From contig OU612070.1 in the NCBI GenBank assembly GCA_914767715.1, positions 4,481,501 to 4,545,500 on the forward strand: a stretch of 64,000 nucleotides of DNA, read 5' to 3'. Positions 11,501 to 22,749 of this stretch are shown here, one piece after another (within the stretch, counting starts at the first letter, position 1; every line of letters starts with the position of its first letter). The notes below the pieces were generated by a model. That model saw only the letters and a list, made by a program, of their open reading frames with translations, ran no database searches and had not been told where the DNA came from. Made by a program: the position numbers and the translations under genes. Source of the stretch: Membranipora membranacea. Its lineage: Eukaryota; Bryozoa; Gymnolaemata; Cheilostomatida; Membraniporidae.

Positions 11501-14500
11501 GCAGTTTGAATGCCCAATGTGGTCCAGTTCAGTTTCTTTTCTATCGACCACCGCCCAACCATGATTGTGATTGAGATGTGGTTGATACTGCAATGCCACT
11601 ACTAGTATGAGCGCTAAAACTCGCTGACTTGTGGTGAACAATGCACTCCTAATATATTTGACAGCCATCACCTGTCATGTATCAGGTCATGACAGTGACC
11701 GTTCTGGCAGTAATAATAAACATTTCTTATTCACTTTCAGTGGCAGAAATAATAACCTTTTAATAGACATTTATTACATTAATAATGACCAACTTATGGG
11801 CTGTGTCCTAGTTTAAGTGCTCAAACGGTGCAAGATGCTGGTAGAGGCATTTCATTATCAACCACTTTTGGTTGATAATGAAATGCCTCTACCAGCATCT
11901 TGCACCGTTTGAGCACTTAAACTAGCTGTGTGCTGGTGTGTGGTGTTAGGCTTTGCAGTCTTGATGAGTGTGAGCCAAATAATTGTCGCTTTGCTATTAC
12001 CTAGCTTTTGCAATTCATTGATATCATATGATGTCCTGTTTTTACATCTTTTTTGTAGTACTATAGAATTAGAAGAGATAGTTTTTACTCAGTTTAGGGT
12101 GTGTTGTTTGAGAGAGCAATAAAGATGCTGGTGTGCAATTAAAAGTCTCGTCGATTCGCCCTAGTAACCTCTCAGTGTGTGGCATAGAGGTTTAGTGCCG
12201 TCACATTTACTGTTAATATTATCATTGCTGAATAAATTAGATTAGGTGGGCTTGGCATTTGTCATGTATGAATTGTACAAGAAACACCATTATCATTTTT
12301 ATAACTATTACAACTATTATCTATTTACAGTATTATCCTCTGTATGTGATGAAGCTGCTCGGACATCTGCCTGGTTTACCAGGATTTGTCCTCTCTGCTA
12401 TATTCAGTGGTTCCCTCAGGTCAGTGATTTAAGTCAGGTTATGTCATCACATATGTGTGAAATAGAATAATCCTTTCATACTCATTACTTGCAGTTGTAG
12501 ACTGTGTTCATTCATTGGGCAATCTAATGTTGGAATTTTCTGACAAAGTCGTGTAAACTGACATCATCCGCCAACCCCTCTGCGCTAGCCATTTGAAGAC
12601 CTATCTCAATCCATGAGATAACCAATTGACAGACACCGTGGATTTTTTATTTACATTGAATGTGTCCACAAGCTTGAACACCTGAATATAACATCTATAT
12701 GATGATCATTTTTTCACAGACTGTTTTCCCTTTTCCACAGTACTATCAGCTCAATAATCAATGCTCTGGCTACAGTACTGATGTCTGATATTGTGAAACC
12801 CATGAGGCCTCAGATGACAGATACGCAGGCTACAATTACCACTAAGCTGCTATCTGTCTTAATCGGGATTTTCTCTGTGATCTTTGTGTTGTTCGCCAAA
12901 AACTTTGGTCATGGGCTCATATCTGTAAGTGACAATGTCTAATTTTAACAGGGCGTATCCTGTTCCTCCGCAATGTATCAAGATATTATGTGAATTTTAA
13001 AGCTAACAAGATTGTGGTAGTGTCCACCCTGTAGAAAGACAAAGAAAATTATCTATACGAGTGATGGCAGTTGTCTCCTTAGGCATGTCACTGTAAGCCA
13101 TACTTCAATTGGAACATAGCTTGTCTTCATGAGCTTTGTTGGTGAAAAAGGAAAAGGGAACGAGCTTGTTAACTCTTGAAAGTAAATTCAGATGGAAAAC
13201 ATATGTGATTGATAAGTGTCTTCTCTCCATTTTGTGAGGTGAAAACTGTCATCTCAACGATTTCTAAGCAACAGTTGATAATGTTGAGACACGCTGCAGT
13301 ACCATTATACTCTCAACACATCAACTCATAAGATTGACCCACTGAGATGGTACAGTAATGATCACCAATATTTTAATTTTAGATGCTGATAACAGTAGCA
13401 GGAGTGTTTGGTGGACCGAGCTTTGCCGTGTTCTCTATAGGGCTTTTTCTTCCGTTTGTGAATAGAAGAGGTATTTTGATTGGCTTCTTCGTCGGTGCAG
13501 GTAAGTAGCTTTGTTAGCTTCAGTTTTAGCGACAACATGTACATTGATAACCTGTTTGTTTTTTATCTTAATATATTAGTTGTTAGTTATCTCCTCTCGC
13601 CATATGGTTTGATAACTCAAATTATGATGATTTAAGTTATTTATAAGACCCAAACTCGCGTCTACTCAGATCTATTTGAGTGGAGGCGTTTCGCACAGGG
13701 TCCTATCACAGTATATAGACTTCAGAAGTCTGATTATTTTTGTTTTAAACACCTTTCGATGCTACTTTGTTGTTCTCTAATACAGCATACGCAGGGTGGA
13801 CAGGGATCGGAGGCCTCATACTCAAACCTTATGTATACACATATCCAGTGACTACAGAAGGGTGTAATGTTACTGATATCTCACAGCTAGCTAACATCAG
13901 CTCTCCTGTTTATGATCCGTCTACATGGAATCCACAAGGACACTACAGGTAGGTGCTTAGTGTAATAACAGATAAATGGTAAACTTCATTATGTTTGTCT
14001 CTCTGTGGTATGATGGGCATCTTTTCTCAAGTAATGTTTGAAATTTAAACAATTTGCAATAGTTATCCCTATTTTGACTTGACTTAAAAGTAAAGAAAAG
14101 ACGGTCGTATCAGGTCATTCCAAACCAACCAGAAACATGCTGAACTCAAATCTCAAAGAGTACATCTTGCTTGGACTTTGGAACCTCCTGCCGTCAATTT
14201 TGCTCCGCCGCCTGCCTTGACAAAATCAGCCCTATTTATTAGATGTAATGACATAACATCATCAAATCACATTTCTGCTGAAGTGGAGCTTAGATTTAGT
14301 TTTAGTACAGGCATAGATGGCCTAATTTGGCACTATATAGAAATAGAACTTTGAGTAGAAACTAGATAATGTTGATGTATGATGAACCTGACAACGTTCT
14401 TGTTGAATGAGTTTGTTGAGTTGACTTTACATGAGATTGTATTCATATTTCTTATTTACAGAACGGGTATTGAGGCTATATATGATATTTCCTATCTGTG

Positions 14501-15939
14501 GGCTAAGTGTGGTGGGATTATCCTCACTACGCTGGTAGCCATTATAATCAGTCTTGCAATGGGTAAGCTTATAATGTTATCATTCTTGTGATCAGGACTA
14601 ATAACAACTACTTTATATGATTCCGATAGCCCAAATCCATTCTCTTGCTATACACTGACTTGCCTTGGATCAACTTCTCTATAATATAGCCGATTGTTTG
14701 AGTGTATTTATGGTATTCACCAACAGATAAGCGCAATCATAATCAAACGCTTGACAGCTAATATCCAAGGAAAAGCAAGGTTTTGGGTCTACCAGTAGTT
14801 CAATTTGCATTTCAACATACCTGATGTTGTATGCAGTAATGGTCAACATTAGCGGGAGATTAACTCCAGTCCGCCCAGATCTAGTTCCAATGCCTTATTT
14901 CTCTCTTTTGATGTCACAAAATGACAATTGCCTAACCAAAAGGAATTCTAAGGCATTTGATCAAGCTTATAGTCCATTCCAAATTATTTTTGTCAACCTC
15001 ATTCTTTTCGAACTGCCTGATGACTTTTCTTTGTTTTCAATAACCTAGGGCGCAAAGAGAAGGAGCTAGTGAATTACAGATTAATATCACCTTATGTGGC
15101 TAACAGTAAACACCTACCTCAATCATGGAGAGACTACATTGATTACTCTGAGGATGATTCTATTATGGCTCATATAGATATCGATACTAACAAAGAAGCT
15201 GAGGAAGTGGAGGTGGAGGAGGTAAGATTTAATGTGTATACTGTGAGTTTTTCTAAACCCTGTATCAAGAGTTTAAGTTTTTGAAATCATATATTAAATG
15301 TGAATATATTAGACTTTTTCTCGGTATAATTCTAAATTTTTTAGTCTAATTTAGAATACTGCCCTAGGTTAATAAACAGTTTGTGCCCCAGTTTCAATCA
15401 AATTTTAGCAAAAGTTTAGAAAGCTAGACCTTGTTGGTGCTTCCTCATCTCAACTTTGAGTGAAAATCAGTTGAAACTGTGCTACAGCCTGTTTATGAAT
15501 CTAGAGCAGTATTCTACATTACACTGAGAACTCTAGAATGATACCAAAAACCTTCTTCTTTACCATTCTTTTCAAATTGACATGGAGTTGATGATAAATC
15601 AAATCATCATAAAGTTTATGATGAGCAGATCAACCCAAGTCAGCTCTGGAGTGGTTCAAATCAAATCCAAAATATTTATGAGCAACAATCATAAGGGGCA
15701 AATAATTGAAAACAGATCGCTTGTGTGCAACTTATCACCAATTACTTGAAATGCAGATTTTTTGCCTCAGCTATACCTTATCTCTAATTCTCACATCAGT
15801 TGTCAGAAATAAGAAGATTCTAACAACGACTGGAGAGAATTCATGGTAGTAATGCAAATTATTTCTACATGAAAATCTATTCTTGTAGGGAAAAATAAAC
15901 GAAGGTATCAGCCTGGATGAAATGGAAAAAGTCTCGTAG
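5595..15939 (+). CDS. SLC5-family sodium:solute symporter, 15 exons, apparently intact
   Basis: Exons: 5595-5779, 6047-6206, 6599-6664, 7282-7333, 9579-9646, 10074-10228, 10650-10802, 11054-11183, 12331-12419, 12741-12924, 13383-13500, 13786-13948, 14462-14562, 15049-15221, 15889-15939. All introns are GT-AG, every phase joins, and the sum is 1848 nt (615 residues plus stop). That is normal for sodium-coupled monocarboxylate or multivitamin transporters of the SSS family. Family signatures include LLASYISSLTILSLPGEIYS at the exon 1/2 junction, GGMKAVLWTD at the start of exon 6, and the late NALATVLMSDIVKPMRP segment. The hydrophobic pattern fits a multi-span plasma-membrane protein with an acidic cytosolic tail (EEVEVEE). 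The family uses the sodium gradient to import small organic anions or vitamins; the substrate cannot be read from the sequence. Closest subgroup by eye is SLC5A6/8/12. The first exon follows a TATA box by about 100 bp, supporting the start chosen. Confidence 0.93.
5949..5972. repeat. (TA)n microsatellite in intron 1
   Basis: A run of about 12 TA units in intron 1 of the SLC5-type gene. The duplicated copy of this intron lacks the expansion. Confidence 0.9.
6360..6419. repeat. 15-bp tandem repeat x4 in SLC5 intron 2
   Basis: Four exact copies of ATCCACAGTTGTGAT. The duplicated intron near 27085 has only one, imperfect unit, so the array most likely expanded after the duplication. Confidence 0.93.
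7731..7793. repeat. 23-bp tandem repeat in SLC5 intron 4
   Basis: Nearly three units of TATAAGTTGGGGGTGGATAT plus AGA. This is a short intronic minisatellite and no function is suggested. Confidence 0.85.
8055..8310 (+). mobile_element. tRNA-derived SINE in SLC5 intron 4
   Basis: The head resembles a tRNA: A box TGGCTCAGTTGG (8061-8072) and B box GGTTTGAGTCC (8107-8117), at tRNA-like spacing. It is followed by an unrelated body (GCTCCGACCGGCCTAGAAAC, a C-run at 8217-8228) and a weak A-rich tail. A related fragment lies in an intron of the SLC16-type gene (44458-44610). The head has no intact tRNA fold and continues into a body, so a SINE is far more likely than a tRNA gene. Confidence 0.8.
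8320..8450. mobile_element. Fragment of the TTAA foldback element
   Basis: This segment of SLC5 intron 4 matches the inner part of the right arm of the element at 17967-19367 (about 18750-18880), for example GGACAGCATGTTTGGC against GACAGCATGTTTGGC. It explains part of a spurious 157-codon minus-strand ORF here. Termini are missing. Confidence 0.65.
11808..11925. repeat. Perfect 57-bp hairpin palindrome in SLC5 intron 8
   Basis: Arms 11808-11864 and 11869-11925 are perfect reverse complements around a 4-nt loop (CTTT). The short direct repeat CTGTGT flanks it (11801-11806 and 11926-11931). It lies between exons 8 and 9. Confidence 0.95.
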
Positions 15940-16297
15940 GAGATAGGTCAACAGAAACGATTGACTGCTGTGCCATATTTACGTGACAAAAACTTTACTT
16001 TTCATCAACTGTAAAAGCGAGAGAAATATAAACCAACCAACTTGGAATTATTTTATGAAGGTTTATATTGTGTACACAAACTTTAAAGCATTGCATACTG
16101 GACAGGTAATTTTTTATAACCTGACTACAAATTCCTTAGGGATGCAAAAAGGCATATTTAGTCATTGGCAAAGTGTGGAGGCTAGATTCCCCTAACTCAC
16201 TCTAGTGTCATTCATAAAATTGCACCGCTTGAATCTAATCAATTAGTGGAGCGGACTCATACAACCCTGGCACCAATAATTATGAATCCACTTGTAA

Positions 16298-16803
16298 TTT
16301 GCCTTCACAGGTAGGCAAAATACTCAACAACGAAAATCCAAGGTATAAGCTCTGGTTCTGCACCAAAGGGCGGTCAGCCACCCCTTAACCCCAATGACTG
16401 CAATAAACTGAATTTAATTGAGGAGCTATGTTTTGTTTATAATCTCAAAGAAATACGCAGTTCTTTTTTATTGTTAGCAATAATACTGTTTTCGGGATGA
16501 TTTTTTAATTGAGATGACTCTATTTAGATTAAAGATAGAAACAATATAACCGCTATAATACTAGAAACAATTACTTTTACGCATTAAATTTTTCTAATAA
16601 CATATTTTTTTGAGAGTATTAACACTTGGTCAATCACATGAGGTATGCCTGTTACTGAAGCAAAATGGTGGACGAGAGTTTGCAATTAAAATAATTAAAA
16701 TCTTCTTATTTAATAGTTATTTATAACATGCAAATTTAGAACGGGTACATCAATTCTCATCAAATATCAAAATATAACTTTGGTGGTTGTCTGCTATTTC
16801 AAG
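16298..16803. repeat. Dispersed repeat downstream of the SLC5 gene
   Basis: This matches 45270-46085 downstream of the SLC16-type gene, for example AAATCCAAGGTATAAG and TTTGTGGTTGTCTGCTA-type stretches. The copy here lacks about 300 bp present at 45430-45770, which include part of a reverse transcriptase reading frame. Both copies contain a CAATAAACTGAAT polyadenylation-like site. Between 15940 and 16297 only likely 3' untranslated sequence is seen. Confidence 0.8.
16402..16407 (+). promoter_or_regulatory. Candidate polyadenylation signal of the SLC5-type gene
   Basis: AATAAA lies 463 bp after the stop codon within the dispersed repeat. The same site in the repeat's other copy lies after the SLC16-type gene. 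Use as a real signal is inferred. Confidence 0.4.
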
Positions 16804-16965
16804 GAGTTGGGGATAATCCTGGACAATGTGCCGGCTCTGACTGGCAGAGCGAATTCCGTGCTATAATTGACTCAGAGGGCTTGTTTGTTGATTTGCTAGC
16901 AAACTTTTTTCTGGGTTATCAATCATCGTGTCAAATAAACCAATCAAGCACCATGATCTGTACTA

Positions 16966-17109
16966 GTGCTACAGGCCTAATTTATTACTTTATCAAGGTC
17001 AGGTATGTAAGATAATGGATAGAGTCAATGATCTCTGAGACCTGAACTATTATCCTCCAAGTGCCTTGTTCAGATGGCTAAATATTGCCTCTCATCGCTC
17101 AATAATTTT
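16966..17109. repeat. Left part of a repeat split by the 7.9-kb element
   Basis: This matches 30209-30351 closely and stops at AATTTT, exactly where the 7.9-kb element starts. Its continuation is found at 25015-25590 on the other side of the element. Confidence 0.9.
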
Positions 17110-17966
17110 GGGGCTCCCCCCACACAGGACTGTCTATAATATCTATAAATTAAGAATCCCAATCTATAAACTTAAGCGCGCTGCGATGGCATGTGGCTTT
17201 TGGACTAATGAATGCCATAAAATCCTTTAAATTATCAACCTATTGTAATTACCTTAATGATGTATCATATCAGATACAACCCTCCGTTTCCTGTTTCTTC
17301 CCCTGCTGCTTGTGTCTGTGTCCTCTTGATCAACCACCGTCATATCATCTGGATGATCCTCTATAACTACTTACGCCTGCTCTGCTCTGTCTGACTCCTA
17401 TTTATAATAGCATATTGACATAAGTAGGCTACATCTTCCATGTTCTGATATAAGCTTCTGCTACTTATAAAATAAGAAAGTGTTACATTGTAGGTATTGT
17501 AAGTTTTCAAACTCGTAAAGCTCGGAGACAGGTGACATCAGGCAGGATAGATGCATTCCTTTCACTGAAAGAGTCATTTTGGAGTTGTCTTCTTAATAAT
17601 GATGAGATGACAACTTCAATAGCGATTGACCACATGTATTTTACTTACCAGCGTAGAAGTCTTGTCTCCAGTGGAGCATCAGTGCACTATCTTTGTCTGC
17701 CATCATCTTCATAGCCTGATTCGATCGCTCATTGATAGGTAGTGAAACATCCCGGAAAGTTGGAGTTGGGTAGAAAGAGTCCTTGTACGTGTAGTAGTGA
17801 TAGGACTTGAGATTTAGATTCTTGAGAGTTTCTGCTACAACCACTCCTAGGTGCTCACAATATTGGAGCATTGTGGGCATTGGGAATCTCTGCCGCATCA
17901 CACTGAAATGGTGCTCACAGGGTACACTCAGGAGGGAGGAGTTTACAATCTGGTAGCCCAGATTAA

Positions 17967-19367
17967 GGTAATGTCAAAGACCGATCCGAATATCAACATA
18001 TCATATACCGTTGGAAAGCTGCCGAGCTACTGAAAATGAGTACCTGAACAAAAACTTGATTCGATGACGTTGTGTCATTTTAGAGAGGAAATGAGGCAGA
18101 AAACGCTCTTTTTGTCGATGCAGATTGAGCAGTCAAATTAATTGCAAGAAATTTCAAATTAGGTGGAATGTATACTTTGAGATTGTTTTCATCGTAAAAT
18201 TTGATTTTCTTAGATATATGACTAGTCTAAATTGACTTTTTACGTCACGCCATACAACGCATTTTTTTGTGAAGTCGTGAAAATATGTGAAATTTCAATC
18301 ATTAATTCACAACAGATCATAGGCTCGAATCAAAATTAATTAAGATTTTCTCTTAGAGTACTCTTCAAATGTCATACACATTGACTTTCAAAAACAAGCT
18401 TGCATATTGCAATGACAGTAGACTCTCGAATACGGCTAATATTTTTGCCACCTTTGCATAACGCCAAACATGCTGTCCAAATAACCATTATTGTGGCCAA
18501 ACAAAGTTTTTTTGAAAGTTCTCACATACGAAGCCGCTTTCATTAACCATGGTGCACACAGGAAATGCCAACATAATTTTTCATTGCATCTTCATTTTTC
18601 TTGAATTTAACGCAAAAGAATGCCAAAAAACAGCTATTTTTAGGGACTTTTGAGGTCTTTTTAAGGACTTTTGAGGTCTTTTTAAGGACTTTTGAGGTCT
18701 TTTTTGGCATTCTTTTGCGTTAAATTCAAGAAAAATGAAGATGCAATGAAAAATTATGTTGGCATTTCTTGTGTGCACCATGGTTAATGAAAGCGGCTTT
18801 GTATGTGAGAACTTTCAAAAAAAACTTTGTTTGGCCACAATAATGGTTATTTGGACAGCATGTTTGGCGTTATGCAAAGGTGGCGAAAATATTAGCCGCA
18901 TTCGAGAGTCTACTGTCACTGCAATATGCAAGCTTATTTTTTGAAAGTCAATGTGTATGACATTTGAATAGTACTCCAAGAGAAAATCATAATAAATTTT
19001 GATTCAAGCCTATGATCTGTTGTGAATTTATGATTGAAATTTCACATATTTTCACGGCTTCACAAAAAAAATGCGTTGTATGGCGTGACGTAAAATGTCA
19101 ATTTAGACTAGTAATATATCAGAGAAAATCAAATTTTATGATGAATGCAATCTCTAAGTATACATTCCACATGTTTTGAAATTTTTTGCAATTAATTTGA
19201 CTCCTCCATCTGCACTGACAAAAAACAGCGGTTTTTGCCTCATTTCCTCCCTAAAATGACACAACGTCATCAAATCAAGATTTTGTTCAGGTATTCATTT
19301 TCAGTAGCTCGGCAGCTTTCCAACGGTATATGATATGTTGATATTCGGATCGGTCTTTGACATTACC
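17967..19367. mobile_element. 1.4-kb foldback element with TTAA target duplication
   Basis: The ends read GGTAATGTCAAAGACC and GGTCTTTGACATTACC. Inverted arms of roughly 650 bp, imperfect but long, meet at a short tandem-repeat centre. TTAA flanks both sides (17963-17966 and 19368-19371). TTAA duplication is typical of the piggyBac and Kolobok superfamilies; GG-initial ends fit Kolobok better. No transposase is encoded, so it depends on another element. It splits a coding exon of the 7.9-kb element, whose frame resumes directly across the TTAA. Related copies are at 1748-3089 and 8320-8450. Confidence 0.92.
18644..18705. repeat. 21-bp tandem repeat at the centre of the foldback element
   Basis: Three copies of a unit starting GGACTTTTGAGGTCTTTTTA lie between the two inverted arms. 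The centre thus acts as loop or spacer of the foldback. Confidence 0.9.
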
Positions 19368-22300
19368 TTAAGCGAATGAATCAAATCGAATATAATCTTT
19401 GTGTTTTCGCTTAGTTTTGTGAACATGTCTATGGTGATGTACGGTAATGAACCCTCTGGGCCATTTGGCTTCAGCGCCGGGTTTCCCGCATTTTCTCGTA
19501 TAGCAGATAGCATTGTAGAATAGCACTTAACGACGCCGTTGCCGATTGCCTATCACATCCGGCTGCAGGCATGGAGAAACAAAGCCAGTTTTCTTCTTGT
19601 GTGCCTGAAAAGAGTAGATTGATCGTGTGGTGGTACTCAAGCAGGGCACTTATGTCAGATATAAGGCGTATTTGGTTAGATGCTTTGTCGTACACAAACA
19701 GTGTGCGTGATTGACATATGACTGATGAGCATTGGGCGAACAGGCAGTTGCTGGCAGGCCCATCAATTGATTTCAGTGGTTCAGTGATTTGTTGTTTCTT
19801 GCCTGAGAGTATTGATTTGGTGCCATCCTTTATGCCATGTATAATGTTATTACTCTTATCTGTGAACACCACCTGATGATCCATGTCCACACAGACACCA
19901 TGCACGCTCATGTCATCACTGTTTTGTACCAGGGTTTCTACTAGAGCTTGTGAATCAGGTGAAGCGAGTTGTGGAAAACTGCACTTGAACAACACACCTG
20001 CAACAGGCTGCGGACTGGCCACATATATAAGCCGCTCTTCGTCAGTAATTGTCTCACATGTCATGCTCGAGCAGAAGTCGATCGATGGTAGGTTTAATAT
20101 AAGTGCTGGCCTGCCAGTTATATTGTTGTTTTTCGTTAGCTTCATGTTTATCTTCCAGATTCCATGTGTAGCGCCGTCAAATATTACTACTGACATCGGT
20201 TCTAAAGCACATATGGCTTGAGGTGTAAGTCTGGCGTTTTGGATATTTACTTTTACAGGTTCAGTGTTCTTAGCTGAGCTTCGCCTACTACTCGAAGGTT
20301 GATATCTCCTGAAAAAAATCATAAGCTAGGTTTAGGACTAAAACTTTGGAGTTAAGTTTCGTTAGCGGCGTACGCACGCTATCGAACAACCACATAGCGG
20401 CCACAACTAACAAAACACAACTCAAAATTTTGGCATACATAATAAAGGTAAAAACAGCAAACAAAATACAGAAAGGTTCAATGTCAATGCCATTAACTCA
20501 TGGCATTGGTTAATAAAATGACAATAAGCTTTCTGTTGACTCAAACTTTTTAATACTTACAGTAATCCAGACTTCGTTCCAATAGTCAGCTGCTCTCCAT
20601 CATGAGTCAAACATGTTCCGTCTTGTATAGTTGTCTCATAGATCACTTCAAGAGGGTGATGAAGCTTAAGCTTTATGAGTTTTCCAACTGCATCGTCCAA
20701 CAGAAATATTGTGCCGTCAGGTGCTATAAGTAGAAATTATTTTTTATTTGACACAATTATAAATAGTAGGCCTACAATGCACACAACTAGATAATGGTAA
20801 TGGTAATTACCTTAATAATCATGCTCGAATGGTGGAAAGCGTCCAACGTGTCTTTGCTACATGTACAGAGCAAGGTTGAATGGCAAAACACCGACTTCAA
20901 TACATATCTAATTTTCCAATGCCATTTTGTTTTCCACCGCATACTACCGAGTCAAAGAGAGATTTTAAATTATAATAACAGTAGTAGGCTGGGTTAAAGA
21001 TGATATGATGTGTGCGACAACCTGTATAACATTTTTTATACCCATTGGAAAATTACCATTTCGACAAACCACAATCGCACACCCCATAACCTTCATTTTT
21101 GAAAATCACACAATAATTACATATCTGCACACATGTCAGCTACAGATTTGATGAGCTCCTGTGACTTTTGTAACTTCCAGAATGGATTGGGATGTAACGT
21201 CATAGTCATCAGAGATGAAGATACCATGCATTGATCCTTGATAACATTGTGAACCTTGGTATCCACACATTTCAGTATTGTGCCGTAGTCCATCCTATCT
21301 CGGTTGCGGAGCATTGCATCTGAGAGTATGGGTTTCAACTTCGGAGAAAGTGACTCATCGAAATGTCTCAGTGAACGAATCATCAGGTTGTTTATCCTGT
21401 TACCATTCAACCAAAGCCACCAGTTAGCAGACGCCCGGAAAACCTTTTTCCCTGCATGAACAGCATCGGGTACTGCATATGTCAACAATAATTGAGGAGA
21501 TCTGTCTTTTCGGAGTTTATCCATAGCTTTAGCGTTGTTAGATTCACAGTCCATCGAGACGGCTATGACAGCAGTCCTAGTACATTTCAGCCCTGAACGG
21601 ATACAACACTTACACGCTCTTAGCTGAGGGTAGATAGAGTTGTTCGTGGCTGAACATAAATCACGCAGAGTTTTCTGTTCAATACAGTCCTTACATATAC
21701 TGTCACATAGCACATCTCCCTTTGTCACTGTAGGAGCCTTGATCTGGTTTAGACAGTTAACACAAGTCTGTGTTATCTGTATGGTTGAAGAGAGAGTGCT
21801 AAAAACTTCATCCCCAGTGGTCTTTTTGGTAAGAAAGTCATTGGCAACCAACAAACTACACTTACCATCCAGGGTGGTTGTAATAATAGCCCCCGCTTCA
21901 GTGTACATGTTATCCTTGAGAGTCAATGGGTCTGGTAGTGGATTTGCTTTGACATACTCCAGGTCTATAGGTGTTTTCAATCCGACAATGTTTTGTGTTG
22001 CAAGATTGAGATCACCTGATGGCTTTATGGCCATGGCATCACGTGAGAGACAGACAGGGAATATTGCAAGACTGTCATTAGAGACCAGAGGAGTAGTTGT
22101 GCTGGCGAGTGTTGTGAATGATTTGAGACTATGTGTCAGTACACCGTTTTCTACGATAAAAGGAGGCTTTGATCGCTGTCTAGTGTTTTTCGCTGGAAAT
22201 GGAATGTTTATCTGACTCCAATAGTCCTCATTCTCTGAGTTCAAGTTACCAGGCCCTCTCAACATGTTGCATGTTGACTCTCCACCAACCGATTCTATGG

Positions 22301-22688
22301 TATTTGCAAAGTCAACAATGCACTTGGGCCAGGAAAAGGACCCAGGTGTCCTACGAGCACAGTCGAAGCCAGCCATTATTAACTTATAGAATATATGATC
22401 TTTGTTGAATCCATTATTGAGATCTAATTTTTCCTGAATTGCTATCGTAAGCGGGTGTAACTCAGATACATACAGTAATCTAAAATAGAGTAGCCTTAAG
22501 TCCTTTATTAGTTTGAGAGTTTTGAGGCAGAGCAAGCCGAGCTCAAGCAAGAATAAATATGGTGTAACATATATATGTCCACAGTAATGTCCTTCTCCCT
22601 TGCCACATCAAGAATACAAACGACTCGCTGACGCATAACTATTCCATACTCGCACATGTATTTGCACCCCAAATGCCATCCAACTCAA

Positions 22689-22749
22689 GTCATGCCAATG
22701 CACAATCACAGAAATATAGTATATTTCTGTGATTGTGCATTGGCATGAC
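22689..22749. repeat. Perfect 30-bp hairpin palindrome
   Basis: Arms 22689-22718 and 22720-22749 are perfect reverse complements around one base (G). It lies between two exons of the 7.9-kb element's gene, in the intron 22827-22480 or its flank. Confidence 0.93.

Noticed and set aside
21545-21555. Confident DDE transposase assignment for the 7.9-kb element's gene
   Set aside because: The two upstream acids are only 28 residues apart, too close for a canonical RNase H-fold core; kept as a hypothesis only.
21640-22215. 191-codon plus-strand ORF opposite the element's longest exon
   Set aside because: It is a shadow of the minus-strand exon, which has splice sites, phase continuity and the protein motifs.
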